A stretch of 64,000 nucleotides of DNA from Marthasterias glacialis (Eukaryota > Echinodermata > Asteroidea > Forcipulatida > Asteriidae). The notes beneath the pieces were generated by a model, which made no database searches, was not told the DNA's origin, and was given only the letters and a program-made list of their open reading frames with translations. Below are positions 34,965-45,779 of this stretch, in pieces. A program made the translations under genes and the position numbers. How positions within the stretch are numbered: position 1 is the stretch's first letter; every line of letters begins with the position of its first letter. The stretch covers positions 1,798,001-1,862,000 of the forward strand of contig OU452223.1 in the NCBI GenBank assembly GCA_911728455.2, in the 5' to 3' direction.

Positions 34965-35480
34965 TTCACCATTCTTCTTCTTTTTCTCGAGTCACTACGC
35001 AGCTTAGACCCAGTAACTGGGGCGCTGTACTTTTTTTTGTTTTGATTTTGACATTATCTGTCGTACTACCGCCCCAGTAAGGAATATGTAGCAACTGCGA
35101 CGGTCAGGAGGATTTAAAACACCTCTGTTAAAAAAAATTCCTTAGACTCAACAGAATTGCTCAAAATTCGCCTGTCTTCTCCAAGTGTTTAGGGTGAAAT
35201 AAAATGCATTTAATTGTACTCACGATCATTTTCTGTCCTCCAAATAGATGATTTTTAGAGCCTCTGACAACCCTGCTGTTACAATGGCCATTTTGATTAC
35301 TAATGTTACGACTGTTTCCTGACTTAAAAAAAGTCACATTAAAGCTGTGGGGATCACATGTTCGCTGATGCCCGGACTTGTATGTTGTTTTGCTCAGTCT
35401 ACGCAGGATACCAGTCAACGAACACCACAAAGTTCCATTCGTCACGATTGGGGTCATTACCCCTACACAGCTGGTATTCT
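34965..35480 (-). repeat. Inverted-repeat pair, right arm
   Basis: Mirror of 33420-33905; contains AGACTCAACAGAATT, AAAATGCATTTAATTGTAC and the GACCCAGTAACTGGGGCGCT segment. It partly overlaps the foldback at 35252-35635. Confidence 0.65.
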
Positions 35481-35635
35481 GCGTTGACTGCGCAAAACAA
35501 TATGCAAGTCTGGACATCACATCAGCGAACACGCAGTCCCGGCAACGTTATTGCGACTTTTTCATGTCAGGAAACAGTCGTAACATTAGTAATAAAAATG
35601 GCGATTGTAACGACAGGGTTGTCAGTACTCCTAGA
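35252..35635. mobile_element. Foldback element, about 380 bp
   Basis: Arms pair TCTGACAACCCTG with CAGGGTTGTCAG, GTTACGACTGTTTCCTGA with CAGGAAACAGTCGTAAC, and ATTCCATTCGTC-type central sequence. Open frames on both strands are palindrome artefacts. Confidence 0.7.
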
Positions 35636-35636
35636 A

Positions 35637-35677
35637 CTATGAGGTTCGTTCCGCTATCGTCTCCACGAACCTCATAG
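35637..35677. repeat. Perfect 13-bp hairpin
   Basis: CTATGAGGTTCGT at 35637-35649 and ACGAACCTCATAG at 35665-35677 with a 15-nt loop. Confidence 0.8.
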
Positions 35678-35919
35678 AGTGACATGTACAAAAATCCTAT
35701 TCGAAACTTTCTGCCCTTCACGTTTACATGGCTACAGTTCTTTTTTAAACTCAGATCTCGCCAAAACTAGGCTCTATGTGTTCTTCCAACTCTCATCGAG
35801 CGTTGCACGGGTCCAGAAAATCCACTTCGCAAACTAAAAGTTGTTAAAAAGTGATAAATTCTCACCGTAAATTCAGATCCCATTCAAACAGTATTGCAAC
35901 AAATATGGCGACCGGAGTT

Positions 35920-35993
35920 GCAAAATTAACTGGTACGCGGAACCAGCCCATAAGGACCAGTGCACCGCATACCAGGATACCAGTTAATTTTGC
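35920..35993. repeat. Perfect 16-bp hairpin
   Basis: GCAAAATTAACTGGTA at 35920-35935 and TACCAGTTAATTTTGC at 35978-35993, with a 42-nt loop. Confidence 0.8.
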
Positions 35994-36285
35994 AGAGAAA
36001 TAGGCAATTTTCCAGCGATGTTTCTTTGGAGTCTTTTGGCCACTTGTTTAGATGTGTTTTAAATCCACTTCGTAATAAAAGCTTTGAAAGCGAACTTACA
36101 CATCTGGGGGGCTAGTACGATCAACAATGTCAAAAAAGAAAAAAGAAAAAAAAAAAAGTACACCAGAAGTAAAAATTGGGGAAATTAAATCATGCTATTT
36201 GAGTTGCATTGGAAAGAAGCTTTATACCCAGGACGTTAGTGGTAAGTACAACGGAGACTAACGTCCTACCTGGGCTAGGGTCCGC

Positions 36286-36568
36286 GATGACATAGTTCAC
36301 AACCCAACTTTGTTCTGTACTTTTACACAAAATTAAGCCAAACTACGTACCATCAATGATACCACATAAAACCAAACTATACATGCACATGTTAATTCAA
36401 TAAAATGTTGCTTTCTACGGTTAAATGCGCTTACCTAGACAGTTTTAAGCTCCATACTCTGGGACTGTTCAGAAACCATGTGTCGACTTTTAAGTTCCAG
36501 TTTATTTGACGTTTCTGATCGTATGGACAAGTGAGGGCGCTATTAATAGAGTTAGTTTCACAAGTCCT
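36286..36568 (+). repeat. Dispersed repeat copy next to the 61/82-bp minisatellite
   Basis: Matches 55428-55712 in the same orientation (CAACCCAACTTTGTTCTGTA, GCCAAACTACGTACCATCAA, CTGGGACTGTTCAGAA, GAGGGCGCTATTAAT). Confidence 0.75.
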
Positions 36569-37660
36569 TCCCGTATGCTGTGCGCAAGTAATGGGTACAA
36601 GAATATGGCCATATCCCGGGTCCACCAAAGCCCGTACACTGTGCACAAGTAATGGGTACAGGAGTATTGCCATATCCCGGGTCCACCAAGACTGCGTCCC
36701 ATGGTCCACCATCCCGTATGCTGTGCACAAGTAATGGGTACAGGAATAAAGCCATATCCCGGATCTGCTAAGGCCCATACATCGTGCACAAAAAATGGGT
36801 ACAAGAATATCAATATATTACGGGTCCACTGAGGCCCATACTCTGTGCACAAGTAATGGGTACAGGAATATTGCCATATCCCGGGTCCACCAAGACCGCG
36901 TCCCATGGTCCACCATCCCGTATGCTGTGCACAAGTAATGGGTACAGGAATAAAGCCATATCCCGGGTCTGCTAAGGCCCATACACTGTGCACAAAAAAT
37001 GGGTACAAGAATATCAATATATTCCGGGTCCACTGAGGCCCATACTCTGTGCACAAGTAATGGGTACAGGAATATTGCCATATCCCGGGTCCACCAAGAC
37101 CGCGTCCCACGGTCCACCATCCCATATGCTGTGCACAAGTAATGGGTACAGGAATATTGCCATATCCCGGGTCCACCAAGGCACATACACTGTGCACAAG
37201 TAATGGGTACAGTAATATTGCCATATCCCGGGTCCACCAGGACCGCGTCCCACGGTCCACCATCCCGTATGCTGTGCACAAGCAATGGGTACAGGAATAT
37301 TACCATATCCCGGGTCCACCAAGGCCCGTACACTGTGCACAAGTAATGGGTACAGGAGTATTGCCATATCCCGGGTCCACCAAGACCGCGTCCCACGGTC
37401 CACCATCCCGTATGCTGTGCACAAGCAATGGGTACAGGAATATTGCCATATTCCGGGTCCACCAAGACCGCGTCCCATGGTCCACCATCCCGTATGCTGT
37501 GCACAAGCAATGGGTACAGGAATATAACCATATCCCGGGTCCACCAAGGCCCAGACACTTTGCGCCAGTAATGGGTACAGGAATTTATTCATTTCATGGG
37601 TCCACCTAGGCCCGTACATTGAGCACGACCAATGTGTACAGGAGTTTATTCAAAATCAGG
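36569..37660. repeat. Minisatellite array of 61-bp and 82-bp units with higher-order structure
   Basis: The 61-bp unit has the core TGTGCACAAGTAATGGGTAC and ends ATATCCCGGGTCCACC. The 82-bp unit adds GACCGCGTCCCATGGTCCAC. An order 61-82-61 (about 204 bp) repeats near 36629-36832 and 36833-37036. Units decay at both edges. All long open frames (up to 259 codons on the - strand, also several on +) are products of periodicity: they overlap on both strands and in different frames. Confidence 0.9.
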
Positions 37661-37672
37661 GGTTCACTGTGC

Positions 37673-38320
37673 TCAATAATTTAGCCAAAACTATAAGGGC
37701 CTTTGCTGTTCATTCCCTTGACTTTCAAGTAATTTTTGCCGAAATTACGAGGGGATAGATAATCTTTGCTGTTCATTCCTTTTTCATTTCGTGTAATTTT
37801 AACCAACCTCGCAGAGGGGTAAGCTTTGCTGTTTATTTTGCAGAATAGTAAGCTTTGCTGTTAATACTTTTTAAGTTTGATGTAATTTTAGTCAGAATTA
37901 CATGGGGTAAGTCGTTGCTGTTCATTCCCCTCTTCCCATTTTGCAGAAGGAAAATTCTCATTCTGCGGGGTCGACAAACGGTGCATGAAATGAAACCCAT
38001 GTTGGTTCTGAGTTTTAAAGACTTTCTTTTTTTGGTCCAGACAAATAACCATTATTTGTATATAACCATTATTTATCAATAAACATTATTTATAAATAAA
38101 CATTGTTTATAAATATGCATTATATATAAATAAGCATTATTTATACATAAAAACATATTTATAAAAATAAGCATTATTTATCAATAAGCATTGTTTATAA
38201 ATAAGTATTGATTGTAATCAAGCGTTTTTATAAATAAGCCTTATTTACAAATAAGCATTATTTATAAAGGAATGAACAGCAATGCTTACCTCTATAACTT
38301 TGGCTAAATTGACATGAAAC
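37673..38320. repeat. AT-rich minisatellite inside inverted flanks
   Basis: From 37673 to about 37960 a segment with TTTGCTGTTCATTCC and GTAATTTTAGCC recurs four times. At 38271-38315 the same motifs occur inverted (GGAATGAACAGCAATGCTTA, TTTGGCTAAATTG). Between them, 38041-38280 holds about a dozen degenerate units of ATAAATAAGCATTATTT. Confidence 0.75.
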
Positions 38321-39195
38321 TTCAAAGGATTGAAAAGTAAGGCACGCCCCCTGGCCAAGATGAACAATCAACCCCCCCCCCCACCCAAGGTGACCAATCA
38401 ATTCCCCTTGTACTACACCAGCCTAAAAACAGACTCCCAACCAATTTCCAAGGTCAACTTATAATATACCACAATGAAACAATAAAACAACATCAATTCC
38501 TCTCTTTGCTTTGTTTTATTTTATAGTGTTTTATTACAGAACACAAATAACCTCATTAATCCACATCAACTCTTAATTTCTACAAGTTACCTGAACATTT
38601 TATAATAATAAGAAGAAAATTACAAGAGGTTTTCGGCTGATTTAATAAATTATACAAAACATAAAGATGTGCTGCCCCTTTAATAAAAACCATATACCAA
38701 AGTCGACTGAGAAAAAGTAAAATTCTTCAAGCTTTAATTTTACTGCTTGTGTATTATTGTTTCCGCAACAGTATTCTTTGAGAAAGTGTGGGTTTGGGGG
38801 CTGGGTTGGGTAGAGGGCTGCATGGTGTCAGAGTTTGGAATGACTGCATAATGATCAGATTCAGATACAGTGGTTATTACAAGCAATTAACTAAATTGAA
38901 AATATTGAAGCCAAGAAGACTTCTGAAGATTCCTTGAATAAACCATTGCTTTATCACAAATAATTGTACCCCAAAACTCAGATGACTTTTGGGGAAAGGT
39001 CCTAATGCTGCATGAGAGGAGATTTACAATAAACCCGCGTCAGAAAGACCTGATGGGCTGCTAAATGCACATATCGTTGTCCTCTCATTCCTTAAAGAAA
39101 GTTGCATAGCAGAGGAATTGAATCTGGTACCTGAACTTCCCTGTCTTGACTAGAACACCTTTACTTCCACATCTTACAGCTCACCAATATTATAC
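38321..39195. other. Stretch with no recognised gene
   Basis: AT-rich sequence; only a C run near 38370 is notable. Confidence 0.4.
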
Positions 39196-39668
39196 ACATA
39201 TGGACTGGCAATGAGGAAAATAGTGCACGTCTATGCAACCTGAGGGCCTGTGATTTACCAGGAGAGGGTCCTATTTCCCGAGGCCGAGGGCCGAGGGAAA
39301 TATGACCCTCTCCTGGTCACTCACAGGCTCGAGGGTGCATCGACGTGCACTATTGCCCGAATAATGCCAGTCCATATGTGTTTTATAACACACCTCAGTC
39401 CAAAATGTCGGTTAGAAGAGTAAATTGCGATTTTTTGGCCGGAGATTCTTCTCGATCCACAGACGCCATCGTTCTCTTGAGGGCGCTCTTTACCAGTCAA
39501 TAGTTTTTGGGTTTTTGAAACTATTTCCCGCTTTGTGAACTATTTCACCCAAATGAAGCGCGTGCGGTGCGTGTGGTGCAGATTTCATGCACTAGGCTAT
39601 ATTAGTTCCTTCCACGCGACAGTGTTTTAGCCAATCAGGATAAAGAACCAGGGAGAGGTGTGTTATGA
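39196..39668 (-). mobile_element. Hairpin-ended MITE family, copy 3 (inverted)
   Basis: Begins CACATATGGACTGGC, has a hairpin around AGGACCCTCTCC-type sequence, and ends GCCAATCAGGATAAAGAACC..GAGGTGTGTTAT. It is the reverse of 19176-19601 with high similarity. Confidence 0.75.
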
Positions 39669-39726
39669 TGTTCAATATGCCATCTTCAATCATAACCATC
39701 TATGACATCAAAATGAACTAGAGCTC

Positions 39727-39860
39727 GAAGTGTTTATTGCAACAAATACTAGGTGTTTGGGATATTTGTGCTTGTCACCACTTCAGCCTTTTAGAAGTGT
39801 TTATTGTAACAAATACTAGGTGTTTGGGATATTTGTGCTTGTCACCACTTCAGCCTTTTA
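39727..39860 (+). repeat. Recent 67-bp tandem duplication
   Basis: 39727-39793 and 39794-39860 differ by about one base (TTATTGCAACAAA versus TTATTGTAACAAA). Confidence 0.9.
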
Positions 39861-40161
39861 GAGTAGAGACCCCGGTTAGAAACCATCAAACCGAAAGAAG
39901 TGACCAGGAGACAGGAAAATAGTTCAACTCAATATTATATTCAGTCCTTAGACAACTATTTACAATATTTACAAGTGTTGTTCTTGGGTTCGGTGCTCAA
40001 GCCCAACGTCTTGGATTAGAGCATTTAGATTAATCAACATTACTTTAGTCTTCCTTTGACACAGTACTACTTCAAATACTTTTCTATAGTCATTTTCATC
40101 AACGTTCAATCAAACTTCACACACCAGATGTCTTACATTCTTTTGTAAGTTCAATGATTTG

Positions 40162-40310
40162 ACAAATCTTCAACTTAAAATTCAATGATTTCAATCTTCA
40201 CTAATTCAACAAATCTTCAACTTGATTCACTGATTCCAATCTTCACTAATTCTACAAATCTTCAACTTGATTCACTGATTCCAATCTTCACTAATTTTAC
40301 AAATCTTCTT
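40162..40310 (+). repeat. 45-47 bp tandem repeat, three copies and a part
   Basis: ACAAATCTTC starts at 40162, 40209, 40254 and 40299 with ACTTGATTCACTGATTCC and AATCTTCACTAATT between. Confidence 0.85.
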
Positions 40311-40559
40311 GATGCAATTTATATAAACATTTAGTTGCAACTTCAATAACTCTTCACCTAAAAATCAACACTTATTCCATATGGTAATTATTCCCATTCA
40401 ATAAAAGTTCATTCTGATATTCGGTTGTATGATGATACAGTTTTATTAATGATTTGCCTGTGTGTTGACCCAGTGTTGTTGGTAGCCTGCAACGATCCTT
40501 GCACTTTCCATGGATGGTGGTCAGCTTGGGGGGCCCTTGCGACGGCCCGGCCAGACTCA

Positions 40560-41290
40560 TGAAACTTGTAGACTTCAGAGTCTTTTAACAAGGTTCTTTA
40601 CTCCTCCCTTACGGCCATCTAAGTGGAGATGCACTGATTGTCTTTCAACAGCATGTTCAATGGAGATTTTGTACAAAATAGCTGTCAGAGAATGAAAACA
40701 AGAGTTAGCAACGGCCATATCTCACAAACTTATGGTTGCAAAGCCCCATGTATGGGCTTTCTAGCAAGGTAAAGTTTTTGGCTGTGCGATGAACAGGGAG
40801 TATTCCAGGGGACACAAAGAGAGCACACCCCCACCACATCCCCGAGCCCTGTAGATAAGGGCCTGTGTGTTTGTATGTACGTTAACAAAAGACCAAATGT
40901 GCCACTCCAGTAAGCAAGAAAGGAACAAAAAAATAAAACGGTGGAAAACAAAGTCGCCTGCCTCTCGCTCCATTACTCCAAAAACAATGGTACTAGAAAG
41001 AAAAGTTGTTTACCTGCAGATAGCCTTGATTGTTCCGCATCCAAAAGGCGAATTTTCGCGGCCATCCAAACACATCTTCAGCCAAATGATGCCCAAGCGG
41101 GGATGCTCCCAATGTCTTTCAATAGTATTTTCAATGGAGATTTTATACACGAAGCTGTCACAGAATGAAAATAAGAGTAAGCAACAGCCATATCTCCCAA
41201 ACTTATGGAGGGATCCCGACAAAAGTGACACTTTTGGAAAGCCCAACTTATAGGAGCTTCCTGTGCTGACTTGCTTTCATTACCTCTCAA
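40560..41290 (+). repeat. Diverged copies of the 485-bp satellite family
   Basis: Shares the order ACGGCCATCT / GAGATTTTGTACA / AGCTGTCA / GAATGAAAACAAGAGTTAGC / CATATCTC and ACTCCAAAAACAATGGTACT with the array at 61470-64000. About one and a half units in the same orientation, far more diverged than the array. Confidence 0.65.
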
Positions 41291-41759
41291 TATGACAAGT
41301 CAATAAGTCATTCATACAGGAACTAGTTTGTCTGTGCTCATACTTTGGTAAAACGTTCAGTTTTAAAATTAGCCCTAAAAGTTTGTACCCTCCCCAATTT
41401 GATAGTCCTGGATTCGTCCCTGAGAGTGGGGTACACAGCAAACCCCCTCCCTAACACCAGCACCCTCATGTACTCTCAAAAGTTCCACAATTTCACCTCT
41501 ACAATTTAGGTGAACCTACTGTTTTTGGAAAGATCCGTCACTTTTGATGAGCAATTGAGCCCCTTCGCCTAGCTTAAATAGACTTGAACTTGAGTCAATT
41601 GGTTCTGATGGAAATGATTCTAATTCAAATTACAAAACACATCATAAAGAAGGTAAGAAAAGACAATGTATGGTACATAAACTTAATAGAACATTTTCTT
41701 TCTCAAAGTAAGGCATTCATGCAGAGAGTTTAAGAAAATAAGATGTCACAACACACAAC

Positions 41760-41925
41760 TGCAATAAAAGGGCTTAGTAACTTTTGTTATTACTAAAAGC
41801 CGACTGTTTGTGTGACTTTATCACAGCATGTAATTGTATGTAGTTTGTCATCAGCTCAGGTGACGTAGTACCCCCTACAGGTCACATGACGACATGTAAA
41901 CATTGGTCGTGCAATCGGTCTCAAA
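41760..41925. mobile_element. GTCACGTGAC-type MITE, right-end fragment
   Basis: TCATCAGCTCAGGTGACGTA, GGTCACATGAC, ATGTAAACATTGGTCGTGCA and ATCGGTCTC match the right terminus of copy 1. The left part is absent. Confidence 0.65.
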
Positions 41926-42479
41926 CAATTTTTAGTCCCACTCAGTCTCAATGGCATACTTTTAATGTGAATAACAAGTAGACCTAAAACAAGACCAGCA
42001 GGAAGTGGCCATAAATGACACTACACTTTTACCCCTCAATCTCATGGGTGGTATGCTTTTATTTGCAGCAAAAGCACACTTTTTAGCTTAGTGCACTTAA
42101 ACAAAGTTTGTTGACCCTGTCGAGCCAGAACAGGCTGTCCCTCAGTACTCTGGCGGCAATTGTCACCTACGTACTCGGTTGTGTATTTCTGGCCCAGATT
42201 AATTGCAATTTTCACATGTTTTTGCTCATAATTGCTTATTGGTGGTACGCTAACTGCATCCAAGGGACCTTCAGTAGTACGCATAATGTAACACCAGGTA
42301 GCACTACACACAGTGTTTTGGATGCAAAAATGCAAATGATTGCCCAGGCAACACACACACTCGTAATCCTTCGTATTATCCCAGAGTTTGTATGAAAGCA
42401 CTGGGTTAATGATACCACAGTACACTTCATACCTGCAGGGTAACTGTAGCCAACAGTCAAAGGGAAAACATGTTGGTTG

Positions 42480-44480
42480 CACTTAAAGATGCCAACAAAA
42501 AACAAAAAAAAAGTTTGCTACTATTGCTATTTTTATGTTTTTGTTTTTTTTTAATTTGTCATAATTTAATTGGCATTGAAAAAACAAAAAGGAGTTATTT
42601 TTCCTTTAGCCAAATTGTTTGCTGGAGAAGTCAGTTTCAGAATGCAATTTCTCTCCGCTTGTAAAGATTAAAGAAGCCACGAAAAAAACAAACAAGTATG
42701 GCGCTAGTTCTCAAAAGGCAGAATCCACGTATCATGCATTTACACTCACAAACACTCACCTCTGTGAGAAATGGTCCTGGTAGAGATCACAGTGCCATGC
42801 ATTTGGTCAGTATTGGTCACGCTAACTCAGTAGTAAAAAGTGTCAATCTGCTGGGTGTCCAGTAACTGTTGGCTCTTCAGCTGCTAAGGCCCTGGCTGAA
42901 ATGGATAAAAACCAGAAATATTACTCTAATAAAACTCCACTAGCACAGATTGCAAATCACTTAATATTCAAAAATAGTAAAAAAAAAAAAAAACACCAGA
43001 AAAATATTCATTGAGTCCTAAAATTCCACCCTCTGGTTAATTTGACATTGGTAGTCCCAATAATGGTCAAGTTACTCTCCATCCAAGTAAAAACACTCCT
43101 ACACTTTTACCTCAAGTTAGAAGCAAACATTCCCCAGGTCACAACTGTGCAAAGTTTCAACACTGTACCCCTTTTAATTGGCTCTCAAATCTTTCTAAAA
43201 TGGAATACTTGAAGGGCCTACAAAATATCCATGAGGCTGATGGACTGTTTTCTTCCTATGGAGAGGGGTGCTCCCCTATTCATGATCCCTGTGCTTTTAC
43301 AATGCATAGCGACTTTTCTAATAGCTTTTTATTTAAGAAGTATTACCATACATCACGATTCAAACTGGCTGTCAGATTGGATTTACAGGTTTCGTTTGTG
43401 AAAGTTGGTTAAAAGTACATTATATAGGCCTATAATATGTCAATCAACAGAATGAGTTTAACATGTTAGTTTCTTTTCAAATATGACAATGTATTTTGAT
43501 CCTCACAGTGCCTGCTGGGGATGCAATATTGACTGTCAAAGCTGACAGTCATTATTATTTTGTGTGAACAAATAGGGCCCTCAGTGGTCACCATAGCATA
43601 GTAAAAGTTGTATCAGTGATATCATAACAAACATGAATGCCAACTTTGAAATCATGTATGGACTGAAAAAATGAGATTTACAAAACCTTACCAATAATGT
43701 TCAATGCATTAACTACATTTTAAATAGAACAAAAAAGTGTGAGAAAGACCAGGAACTTTGGAAATGTTGAGGGGTATTTGGGGGGCTAAGTTCTTAACAC
43801 GTGAGCAAAGCTCAGTCCTGATATGATTAGATCATTAGGTCGTGATCATGATTAGATCTGCAGTTAATTACACTTGTGTTACTTGTGATGTTGAGAAACT
43901 CCAAAGTTTGGAATGTTCATGGACAAAGTCAGGCTATTTTATTACAAATGCTAATTTTGGAGTAAAATAGACATCAAGTTGCTTTTAAAATGGAATTAAC
44001 AATATTAACAAAAAAAGTAACAAATAAAAGGTTACACTAGACATTGAGCAACAGTGATAACAGTGATAACATGTTTTTTTTATTGTCTGAGGCATCTGGA
44101 CTACAGTGGAAGGGACCTCACCACATGCAAAAGTTACTTACAGCTACCGCTACAATTAGATGGATTAACCTCACTCTGCTGTGTTCATTAAAGGGGCTGT
44201 GCTATTTTTTATATTTTGTTGTCCTTTTTTTGGCCCAAGTCCGCACCACCCAGGGTTTTAAATAGATAATGCTTCTAGTGTCTGTACTATTTGATGAAAC
44301 GTTGAAATGAAGCTGAATTTATAGTGGGTTAAATACTACCACCATCTTGGAGGTTTATGACTAACTGATGATGATTAAAGAGACCTACCTTTCTCTGGAA
44401 CTTGGATAGTGGTCCTTGCCTGGAGCATCTGTATTAGAATGACAGAATAAAGATTGATAAATGATTAAACCTATAAGATG
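42480..44480. other. Stretch with no recognised gene
   Basis: AT-rich; short open frames at 42470-42664 and 43200-43412 show no domain. Confidence 0.4.
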
Positions 44481-44481
44481 A

Positions 44482-44580
44482 CAAAAAATAGGCTGGAGCA
44501 GAATTTGAACCTGAGACAACCAGCTATATTTTCCGATGCTATACCAACTGACCTATCCAGCCCTAATATTGGCGGTCTCC
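44482..44580 (-). mobile_element. tRNA-derived SINE family 2, inverted copy
   Basis: On the - strand: GGGCTGGATAGGTCAGTTGG, then GGTTCAAATTCTGCTCC. It resembles 20887-21006. It faces the next copy across a 110-bp gap. Confidence 0.65.
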
Positions 44581-44694
44581 ATGTTTTGTCAATATCTTTG
44601 TTTGGGGGGGGGGGGGTGCCAGTCACAAGCCATTCAACCGGTTACTGCCAGGGATCACACCACATTATACAATACAAAACAGAGAGACTGCCAA

Positions 44695-44795
44695 CATTAG
44701 GGCTGGATAGCTCAGTTGTTAGAGCGACTGTACGTATAGCCGGTGATGCAAATCCCGCTCCATTCAAGTTCTCTTTGTTGACCCCAAACATGCAC
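44695..44795 (+). mobile_element. tRNA-derived SINE family 2, + copy
   Basis: GGGCTGGATAGCTCAGTTGT, GTACGTATAGCCGGTGATGC, degenerate B box AATCCCGCTCC and tail TTCTCTTTGTTGACCCCAAA. With 44482-44580 it forms an inverted pair. Confidence 0.65.
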
Positions 44796-45779
44796 ACACA
44801 CCCACATATGTGTACACTATAGATTGAGGACATACTTTTCATTCTATCCAATGGAGGACATTGCCAACAATTGAACGGTACCTATCGAGGTGAGGACATA
44901 ACGCATGCATCTTTTTGTTGCGGTTGAGTTATGCTATCAGAATACAAATATGTATTCTACCCTTTTATTAAATGTTTTGGAGGATGGTAATACATTTTCT
45001 TCTTCTTGGGTGGGGGTGGGAAGGAGTGTCAAGGGCAAAGGTTTAGAAAAATCACTTGGCTGCGCCTACAGAGTGACTCTTCATTATGACTGTACTTTAG
45101 TGGTGCATGCATCACACCTTACATTTGTTGAAGTTTCACTATGTTTCTTCATAAGTATTTAATGTTCCTCCAAGTTCGGTTCTGAAATGCCATTGGACAG
45201 AAGGCTTCTTCAGTGAAAAGATTCTTTACAAGCCCTCCGTTATGTCTTTCTTCTCCTCGTCAGTACAGGGGCAACACTTGATTTGTTGAGGAAAATTAAG
45301 ATACATAATCAAACGAGGCCTATCCATACCAAAAAATGCACATTTCAATAAGCAATTTAGCTCAAAATCTAATCACACTGTGGGATGAAGCTACACCTGC
45401 ATAAAATGCCTAACAAGAAACAGCCCAATTGATGTTCATCATGGTGCAGCCATCTTGTTTCATCCTATCATTCAAGCTGCTGTCCTCATTGCTCGTGAAG
45501 CTTTCTGCAACGAAACAAAGAGCAATTTCTACATTTTAGCTATGACTGCATTTCGCACACAAATAACAAATGTCGGCCAATCCATCGGTTGGGGGTGTAC
45601 AGTGTATGAAATTTGTTTCATGGGGGGGGGGGGGGGGGTAAGGTAATGATGGCCCCAGGGAAAGTTATTGGGCCCCTAAAAGAATTTTCTTGGCGAGGAT
45701 GGGGTGGGATTAGGAGCAAAAACCACAGTTTGTAGCAATTTGGAAAGACAATTTAAAAAGGGGTTTATTTACCTCCAGT

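Noticed and set aside
36502-37619. Long open frames of 155-259 codons on both strands
   Set aside because: They follow the 61/82-bp repeat, overlap one another in several frames and strands, and match no protein family.
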